Positions 58,397 to 64,000 of a stretch of 64,000 bases of DNA are shown here, one piece after another. The position numbers and the translations under genes are program-made. The notes under the pieces were generated by a model that was given only the letters and a program-made list of their open reading frames with translations, was not told the DNA's origin and did no database searches. The stretch is taken from contig CAWGFM010000004.1 of assembly GCA_963821935.1 (NCBI GenBank), positions 558,001 through 622,000 of the forward strand, read 5' to 3'. Positions within the stretch are counted from its first letter, which is position 1, and each line of letters opens with the position of its first letter. The DNA is from JAOUEA01 sp963821935. Lineage in GTDB: Bacteria; Actinomycetota; UBA4738; HRBIN12.

Positions 58397-59826
58397 TACA
58401 GGGGCACGTGGGACAGGACCATGATGCGCTGCTCGGTCATCTCCTCCATCGCGAACCGCAGCCCCTCGCGTCCCACACCCGAATCCTTCGATCCACCGTA
58501 GGGCATCTGGTCGGCGCGGAACGCGCTGACATCATTGACGATGACGCCTCCCACTTCCAGCGTCCGATGGGCCTCCATCGCCCGATTGATGTCGTTGGTG
58601 AAGACCCCCGCCTGCAGGCCGTACTTCGAGTCGTTGACCGACTTCAGCGCGTCGTCGAAGGTCTGGTACGGGCTGATCGTGACGACCGGACCGAAGACCT
58701 CTTCGCGGCAGACCTTCATCTCCGGCGTCACATCGGCGAGCAACGTCGGTTGGAAGATCGGACCCTCGCCGGTCCCGCCGGTGAGCACGTCGGCGCCCTG
58801 GCTCACGGCTTCGTCGACCCAGCTCTGGATGCGCTCGACCTCTTGCTTCTGGATCACCGGGCCGACGTCGACCGTCGGATCCATCGGATCGCCCACCTTG
58901 AGCGACTCGACCTGCTTCGTGAGCCTGGCGGCGAAATCCTCGTAGACCTCCGACGCCACGAGCACCCGCTGGACGCTGATGCAGCTCTGGCCCGCCTGGT
59001 AGTAGCCGCCGAAGGCGATGCGTTGTGCCGCGAAGTCGAGGTCGGCGTCGCTGTGGACGATCACGCCGGCATTGCCGCCGAGTTCGAGCGTCACGCGCTT
59101 CTTGGGATCGAGGCCCTTGAGGTACCACCCGATCTCGGATGAACCGGTGAACGAGATCTTCATGAACCGGTCGTCGCGCGCCATGCCGTCGGCGACCTTC
59201 GAGCTGACCGGCAACACCTGGTACATGCCTTTCGGCAGGTCCGTCTCGTCGAAGAACTCGGCCAGTCGAAGCGAGCCGATCGGCGTGGCGCTGGCCGGCT
59301 TGACCACGATCGGCGCGCCGACCGCGAGCGATGGCGCCACCTTGTGCGCGACCAGGTTCAGCGGGAAGTTGAACGGAGTGATGCCGAGCACCGGCCCGAT
59401 GGGGAAGCGGCGAAGCAGTCCCAAGCGCGAGCCCAGCGCTTCCTCGGTGTCCAGCCGCATGACCTCGTCGTCACCGTGTCGGATCACCTCGGATGCCCAC
59501 CGGAACGTAGAGGCGGCTCGTGTCGCCTCGACGGTCGCCCACTTCAAGGGCTTGCCGCCCTCGGCGGCGATGAGCTTCGCGTTCTCCTCGATGGTCTCGC
59601 CGAGGCGCTTGGAGATGTGATCGAGCGCCTCGGCTCGTGCCCACACCGGCAGATGCCTGGACTCCTCGAAGGTATCGTGAGCGACCTGCGTGGCCTCTTC
59701 GACATCGTCGGCGGTGGGGACGGCGATCTCGGCCACGACGGCGTCGTCGTACGGGCTGTGCACCTGGAAGGTGCTCTCGCCGTGGCGCCACTCCCCGTTC
59801 ACCAGGAATGGTCTGGTCTCGGTCAT
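58396..59826 (-). CDS. Aldehyde dehydrogenase (NAD(P)-dependent, ALDH superfamily)
   Basis: A 476-residue enzyme oxidising an aldehyde to its acid. The catalytic Cys lies in YYQAGQSCISVQRVL and the general-base Glu in TLELGGNAG; FTGSSEIGWYL is the cofactor-binding loop. ITPFNFPLNLV and the motifs point to the lactaldehyde/phosphonoacetaldehyde-type branch, but the substrate is open. It follows a second ALDH gene by 33 bases on the same strand, so the two are probably co-transcribed. Confidence 0.9.
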   Translation of the reverse strand: MTETRPFLVNGEWRHGESTFQVHSPYDDAVVAEIAVPTADDVEEATQVAHDTFEESRHLPVWARAEALDHISKRLGETIEENAKLIAAEGGKPLKWATVEATRAASTFRWASEVIRHGDDEVMRLDTEEALGSRLGLLRRFPIGPVLGITPFNFPLNLVAHKVAPSLAVGAPIVVKPASATPIGSLRLAEFFDETDLPKGMYQVLPVSSKVADGMARDDRFMKISFTGSSEIGWYLKGLDPKKRVTLELGGNAGVIVHSDADLDFAAQRIAFGGYYQAGQSCISVQRVLVASEVYEDFAARLTKQVESLKVGDPMDPTVDVGPVIQKQEVERIQSWVDEAVSQGADVLTGGTGEGPIFQPTLLADVTPEMKVCREEVFGPVVTISPYQTFDDALKSVNDSKYGLQAGVFTNDINRAMEAHRTLEVGGVIVNDVSAFRADQMPYGGSKDSGVGREGLRFAMEEMTEQRIMVLSHVPL

Positions 59827-59859
59827 CTGGGCGATCTCACCTTTCTCGATGGACGTGGA

Positions 59860-61296
59860 CTAGTCGAGGGACACCATCACGTGCTTGATGTTGGTGTAGT
59901 CCTCGAGCGAGTAGACCGACATGTCCTTGCCATGACCGCTCTGCTTGTACCCACCGTGGGGCATCTCGGGCGTGAGTGGGATGTGGGTGTTGATCCACAC
60001 GCAGCCGTACTCCATCTTGCGAGCCATGCGCATCGCCCGACCGACGTCGCGCGTCCACACGGATGACGCGAGGCCGTAGTCGACCCCGTTGGCCCAGGAC
60101 AGCGCCTGGTCCTCGTCGGTGAACCGCTGGACCGTGACGACCGGGCCGAAGACCTCCTTCTGGATGATCTCGGCGTCCTGGTTGGGGTTCGCGACCACCG
60201 TGGGCTCGTAGTAGAAGCCGTCACGGTCGATGACCTCACCACCGGTGAGGATCTCGGCGCCTGCCTCCTTGGCTCGGTCGACGAACCCGACCACACGGTC
60301 TTGCTGCTCCTTGGAGATCACCGAGCCGACGGCCACGTCGTCTTCGAACGGGCTGCCGACCTTGATGCCCTCGACCGCGGGCACCAGATCGGTCAAGACC
60401 TTGTCGTAGGCCTTGTCCGCCACCAGCACGCGGCATGCGGCGGTGCAGTCCTGCCCCGCGTTGAAGTACCCGGCGATGGAGACCCATTCGACGACGGACT
60501 CCAGGTCCGCGTCGTCGAAGACGACGACCGGCGCCTTGCCGCCCAGCTCGAGGTGCACACGCTTCAGCGTCTCGCTCGAGTTCGAGTTGATGAGCTTGCC
60601 GGTACCCACGTCGCCGGTGAGCGAGACGATGCCGACGTCGGGGCTCTTGACCAGGGCATCGCCGACCGGCACGCCGTCACCGGTCACGACGTTGAACACG
60701 CCGGGAGGGAACAGATCGGCGGCGAGCTCGGCCATCTTCAGGGCGGTGAGCGGCGTCAGCTCACTGGGCTTGAGCACGATCGTGTTGCCGGTGGCGAGCG
60801 CCGGGCCGATCTTCCACACCGCCATCATCAGCGGGTAGTTCCATGGCGCGATGAGGCCCGCGACGCCGATGGGCTCGCGCCGCACGAACGAGGTGAACCC
60901 TGCCATGTACTCGCCGGCGCTGCGGCCTTCGAGCGTCCGGGCAGCACCACCGAAGAACCGGAGGTTGTCGACGATCGGAGGGATCTCTTCCGACATCGTC
61001 ACCTCGTACGGCTTGCCCACGTTCTCGGCCTCCGTCTTGACGATGTCCTCGGCGTGCTCCTCGATGCGATCGGCCAGGCGCAGCAGCGCGAGCTGGCGTT
61101 CCTTCGGCGTCACGTCGTACCAGTCGCCGTAGAAGGCCTTCTTGGCGGCCGCGATCGCGCGATCGGCGTCGGCGGCGGTGCCTTCCTGCACGGATGCGAT
61201 CACCTCGCCCGTGGCCGGGCTGATGATGTCGCGGGTTCCGCCATCGGACGAGTTGACCCACTCGCCGTCGATGAACATCTGGTGGCTGTCAGCCAT
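59860..61296 (-). CDS. Aldehyde dehydrogenase, gamma-aminobutyraldehyde/betaine-aldehyde type
   Basis: A 478-residue ALDH. It begins MADSHQMFIDGEWVNSS and has LELGGKAPVVVFDDADLE (Glu) and AGQDCTAACRVL (catalytic Cys), with the C-terminal HGGYKQSGHGKDMSVYSLEDYTN seen in gamma-aminobutyraldehyde dehydrogenases. Together with gabT and PucR nearby it suits putrescine/GABA breakdown. GGGAGGG precedes the ATG at 61296, and an upstream in-frame ATG at 61359 lacks a ribosome site. Confidence 0.9.
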   Translation of the reverse strand: MADSHQMFIDGEWVNSSDGGTRDIISPATGEVIASVQEGTAADADRAIAAAKKAFYGDWYDVTPKERQLALLRLADRIEEHAEDIVKTEAENVGKPYEVTMSEEIPPIVDNLRFFGGAARTLEGRSAGEYMAGFTSFVRREPIGVAGLIAPWNYPLMMAVWKIGPALATGNTIVLKPSELTPLTALKMAELAADLFPPGVFNVVTGDGVPVGDALVKSPDVGIVSLTGDVGTGKLINSNSSETLKRVHLELGGKAPVVVFDDADLESVVEWVSIAGYFNAGQDCTAACRVLVADKAYDKVLTDLVPAVEGIKVGSPFEDDVAVGSVISKEQQDRVVGFVDRAKEAGAEILTGGEVIDRDGFYYEPTVVANPNQDAEIIQKEVFGPVVTVQRFTDEDQALSWANGVDYGLASSVWTRDVGRAMRMARKMEYGCVWINTHIPLTPEMPHGGYKQSGHGKDMSVYSLEDYTNIKHVMVSLD

Positions 61297-61364
61297 GTTC
61301 CCTCCCCGGGTGCCGTCGGAACGCTGTCGGACGCCCAGTATGGCGCTTCCGGGGGTCAAGGGGC

Positions 61365-61381
61365 CACCGGGGATCCCGGTG
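61365..61381 (-). terminator. Hairpin after the PucR gene
   Basis: A perfect 7-base inverted repeat CACCGGG-GAT-CCCGGTG begins about 20 bases past the PucR stop. The stem is very GC-rich but no U-tract follows, so termination is plausible rather than certain. Confidence 0.45.
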
Positions 61382-61401
61382 CCGCCTCGCCGCGGCCGGC
61401 C

Positions 61402-62961
61402 TCAGCCCTCGGCTTGGGCCGCCTGCAGGTCACGCGCTCGAAGCGCGAGCCAGAACTCCATGCGGTCGAAGCTGCCCGACAGGTCGCGGCCCGTCAGCTC
61501 CTCGACCTTCCGCATGCGGTAGCGCAACGTATGCCGGTGGATGAACAACGCCCCCGCCGCGGCCTCCCACCGGGCGTTGTGATCGAGGAACGTCCGGAGG
61601 CTGGAGACGAGCTCACCCTGATGATCACGGTCGTAGTCATCCAGCGGCGTCAGCAACGAATCGGCGAAGGCTCGCAGCGCGTCGGGTTCGGTCATCGAGA
61701 GCAGCAATCGATAGGTGCCGAGGTCCTCGAAACCCGCATGATCCCGGCCTTCCAGGCGGCACACCTGCAGCGCGTACCGGGCTTCTCGCAGTGACCTCCC
61801 CACGTCGACCGGATCGACCGCCGACCCTGCCCCCGCTCGAAGCTCGGCCTGCATCCGCTCAGCGATCGGGGCGACGATCGACGCCGGATCGATCGGTGAC
61901 TGCGCCGGCACGAGCAGATGCACGCCGGCGTCGTGAGCCGACGCGAGGAAGCCCCCGCCCGCGCGCGAACGCTCATCGGTGATCACGGCGGCCAGCTCCT
62001 CCGGTTCGATCGCTCCCTCGTGCCCCGGCTCCACGCTCACGACCACGACCGGTGCGGCGTGCTCGAACCCGAACCGCTCCAGCCCACGCTCCGCCTGCGA
62101 TGCGAGGAGGTCCCCCCGAGCCAGCTCGTCGAAGAAATCGCCCTGCAGCCGGCGCTGCGCGTCCGCCACCGCTCGTGAGGTGGCCAGCTCGATCGCCAGC
62201 AGGCTGAGCGCGTGGCCCGCCACGATGCGGTCCAACTGGCTGGGCTGGGCCGGCTTGCCGACGGCGAGGAACGCTTCCACGTGCCCCTGTGCCCCCACGG
62301 GCTGCACCCAGATGTGATGACCTCGGTCGACGAGCGTGAGGCTGAAGGACGTGCCGTCGGGGCGGCTGTCCTGCAGCTCCTCCCAGACACGAGCCCCGCG
62401 CATCGTCGCGGCCCGGCCCGTGCTCGCCATCGGCAATCCGTGCAGGTCGAGCACCATCGCCCAGCCCTTCGTGACCCGGGCCAGTGAATCCACGATCCCT
62501 TCGATCCCGGCGCCTTCCATCACGGCTCGGGTCAGCACGTGCTCCGCGTCGACGGCGCGCTGCAGGGTGTCGTACTGCTCGGCCATCAGCCGGGAGAACA
62601 CGGCCTCGGTGATGGCGATGAACGGCACCGGGTACGGCACCTCGAACAAGGGGAACCCTGCCCCTGACGCCGCCGTGACCAGCGAGCGAGGGATGGTGTC
62701 GTGACTGAACCCGAGGCCGAAGCCCACGCCGGCGAGCCCGGCGTCCGCAAGACGTTTCACGTAAGCGCGGTGCTTCGCAGGCGTGGTGCCGATGCCCATC
62801 CCCGTGGTCAGGATCAGCTCACCGCCCTCGAGCCACGGCGTCGGGTCTTCCAGTTCGGACACGTGCACCCACCGGATCGGTCGACGAGCGTTCTCCTTGC
62901 CCGCCAACAACTTCAGCGGCATGCCCTCGACCGCGACGATATCCTGCACGGTCACACCCAT
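61402..62961 (-). CDS. PucR-family transcriptional regulator
   Basis: A 519-residue regulator: an N-terminal PucR sensor domain (about 5-125; MGVTVQDIVAVEGMPLKLLAG, WLEGGELILTTG), a central GAF/GGDEF-like region and a C-terminal PucR-type HTH (FLDHNARWEAAAGALFIHRHTLRYRMRKVEELTGRDL). It diverges from gabT and lies upstream of two aldehyde dehydrogenase genes; PucR proteins often control GABA and polyamine catabolism in actinobacteria (GabR-like). The ATG at 62961 follows TACAAT by exactly six bases, so the mRNA is probably leaderless. Confidence 0.9.
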   Translation of the reverse strand: MGVTVQDIVAVEGMPLKLLAGKENARRPIRWVHVSELEDPTPWLEGGELILTTGMGIGTTPAKHRAYVKRLADAGLAGVGFGLGFSHDTIPRSLVTAASGAGFPLFEVPYPVPFIAITEAVFSRLMAEQYDTLQRAVDAEHVLTRAVMEGAGIEGIVDSLARVTKGWAMVLDLHGLPMASTGRAATMRGARVWEELQDSRPDGTSFSLTLVDRGHHIWVQPVGAQGHVEAFLAVGKPAQPSQLDRIVAGHALSLLAIELATSRAVADAQRRLQGDFFDELARGDLLASQAERGLERFGFEHAAPVVVVSVEPGHEGAIEPEELAAVITDERSRAGGGFLASAHDAGVHLLVPAQSPIDPASIVAPIAERMQAELRAGAGSAVDPVDVGRSLREARYALQVCRLEGRDHAGFEDLGTYRLLLSMTEPDALRAFADSLLTPLDDYDRDHQGELVSSLRTFLDHNARWEAAAGALFIHRHTLRYRMRKVEELTGRDLSGSFDRMEFWLALRARDLQAAQAEG

Positions 62962-62967
62962 GACTCG

Positions 62968-62973
62968 ATTGTA
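62968..62973 (-). promoter_or_regulatory. -10 element TACAAT, leaderless-type promoter of pucR
   Basis: TACAAT on the minus strand (five of six consensus bases) is followed by six bases and the ATG at 62961. The expected first transcribed base is the A of the start codon. The -35 region is poor. Confidence 0.6.
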
Positions 62974-63051
62974 CGGAACGTCCTGTCCGAGACCCTCCGG
63001 ATGGCCCCGCGAACGCCTGACAGGAAGCGCCGCGACGGCGACACTCCTCCC

Positions 63052-64000
63052 ATGGACATCACGCAGGAACGCAAGCTCGTCACCGAGATCCCCGGTCCCC
63101 GATCACGGGAGTGGTTCGCGCGTCGCGAGGCCGCCGTCGCCACGGGCGTCGCCGCGCTCCATCCCATCGTCACGGCGCGAGCCTCGAACGCCATCGTCGA
63201 GGACGTGGACGGCAACCGCCTGATCGACTTCGCGTCGGGCATCGCGGTCCTCAACGTGGGGCACACCCCGCCGGAGGTCGTGGAGGCGATCGCGCGACAG
63301 GCCGATCTCGACACGCACAGCTGCTTCCACGTGACGGCCAACGAGCCGTACATCGAGCTGGCCGAGCGGCTCAACGCGATCACGCCCGGCGACCACGACA
63401 AGAAGACGATGTTCGCGAACAGTGGTGCCGAGGCGGTCGAGAACGCCGTGAAGATCGCGCGGTACGCGACCGGACGTGATGCCGTGGTGACGTTCGATCA
63501 CGCGTTCCACGGCCGCACGTTGCTGGCCATGTCGCTCACCGCGAAGGTCATGCCGTACAAGCAGGGCATGGGTCCCTTCGCGCCCGAGATCTACCGGTTG
63601 CCGTTCGCCTATCCCTACCGATGGGTGGGGTCGGCCTCCGATCCCGAGACCGTGACGGCGGAGGCACTGGCATACGCCACCGACCAGATGCACAAGCACA
63701 TCGGTGAAGAGAACATCGCCGCGGTGATCATGGAGCCGATCCAGGGCGAGGGCGGGTTCATCGTCCCGTCGCCGGGGTTCGTGAAAGGCATTGCCGATCT
63801 CTGCGCGGCGAACGGCATCGTGTTCATCGCCGACGAGATCCAGTCGGCGATGGGCAGGGCGGGCCGCTGGTACGCCGTGGAGGATGAGGAGGTCGTGCCC
63901 GACATCGTCACCACCGCCAAGTCGGTGGGCGGCGGCCTGCCCATCAGCGCGGTCACGGGCCGGGCGGAGATCATGGACGCCGTGCATCCCGGCGGGCTGG
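63052..64000 (+). CDS. gabT: 4-aminobutyrate aminotransferase (partial, runs off the right edge)
   Basis: The first 316 codons of a class III PLP aminotransferase that would convert GABA and 2-oxoglutarate to succinate semialdehyde and glutamate. GNRLIDFASGIAVLNVGH, FANSGAEAVENAVKIAR, FDHAFHGRTLLAM and MEPIQGEGGFIVP are the usual blocks, and IADEIQSAMGRAG is followed by the PLP-Lys at residue 290 in TTAKSVGGGLP. It starts MDITQERKLVTEIPGP at 63052. Divergent from pucR across a 90-base gap, which is where the regulator probably acts. Confidence 0.93.
   Translation, partial: MDITQERKLVTEIPGPRSREWFARREAAVATGVAALHPIVTARASNAIVEDVDGNRLIDFASGIAVLNVGHTPPEVVEAIARQADLDTHSCFHVTANEPYIELAERLNAITPGDHDKKTMFANSGAEAVENAVKIARYATGRDAVVTFDHAFHGRTLLAMSLTAKVMPYKQGMGPFAPEIYRLPFAYPYRWVGSASDPETVTAEALAYATDQMHKHIGEENIAAVIMEPIQGEGGFIVPSPGFVKGIADLCAANGIVFIADEIQSAMGRAGRWYAVEDEEVVPDIVTTAKSVGGGLPISAVTGRAEIMDAVHPGGL

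Noticed and set aside
1..64000. tRNA, rRNA, transposase, integrase or phage genes
   Set aside because: None recognised on either strand. Gaps between genes are mostly under 160 bases and hold no cloverleaf that I could identify, though a covariance search would be more reliable.

Overview
The window is GC-rich, densely packed chromosomal DNA of a bacterium that looks like a member of the Actinomycetota. The signs are frequent GTG starts, many 4-base ATGA/GTGA gene overlaps, an F420-type luciferase-family monooxygenase, class II fructose bisphosphatase, a PucR regulator, an actinobacterial-type Zn-ribbon/AT-hook protein, and several promoters of the form TANNNT placed 6-8 bases before the start codon, which suggests leaderless mRNAs. 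The exact class cannot be fixed from this sequence. I saw no rRNA, tRNA, prophage, insertion sequence or CRISPR array, and no gene-free stretch longer than about 160 bases.

Region 1 (1-15.6 kb) is a large glycerol/dihydroxyacetone locus. A leftward set (a second dhaL, an IclR regulator, an FMN hydroxyacid oxidase and a PHP phosphoesterase) diverges from a rightward set: glpF, dhaK, dhaL, glpK, a disrupted acidic repeat gene, and glpA followed by three overlapping genes for an SdhB-like iron-sulfur protein and two SdhC/SdhD-like membrane anchors. A DhaM-HPr-EI phosphotransferase (frameshifted near its end), pgsA, an SDR protein and glpX follow. GlpF would admit glycerol, GlpK would make glycerol 3-phosphate, and GlpA would oxidise it. 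The unusual point is that GlpA lacks its usual C-terminal [2Fe-2S] domain and GlpB/GlpC are absent. A succinate-dehydrogenase-type electron module takes their place, which suggests a hybrid membrane glycerol-3-phosphate:quinone oxidoreductase. DhaKLM would phosphorylate dihydroxyacetone from PEP.

Region 2 (15.6-32.3 kb) holds an AT-hook protein, a HARE-HTH protein, an LLM monooxygenase, an ECF sigma/anti-sigma pair, an NfeD-stomatin pair, pilT, a SufR-like regulator divergent from mrp, an Lgt-family protein with altered active-site positions, PAP2, SRPBCC, split-barrel and CPBP proteins, a methyltransferase, a PIG-L deacetylase, leucyl aminopeptidase and a cupin.

Region 3 (32.3-41.4 kb) holds a thiamine salvage operon (pyrophosphokinase, binding lipoprotein, permease; no ATPase gene) under a clear TPP riboswitch. 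Next comes a histidine-degradation locus: hutI, convergent with hutU, an S51 peptidase and hutH.

Region 4 (41.5-64 kb) has convergent REC-EAL and REC-GGDEF proteins sharing an inverted repeat, a transsulfuration operon (CBS, DUF429, cystathionine gamma-lyase/synthase) and an alpha/beta hydrolase with two frameshifts. It continues with a PQQ-type dehydrogenase, a Nudix/CoA-binding/DUF4177 set, an M20 peptidase, ErpA, a cupredoxin lipoprotein, an FrhB-like Fe-S flavoprotein, a PAS histidine kinase and a ferredoxin. It ends with a GABA/aldehyde catabolic set (two ALDHs, PucR, gabT) that runs off the right edge.

Four single-base frame disruptions (about 7.20, 12.48, 47.39 and 47.45 kb) hit otherwise well-conserved genes. 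They may be sequencing or assembly indels rather than real mutations.
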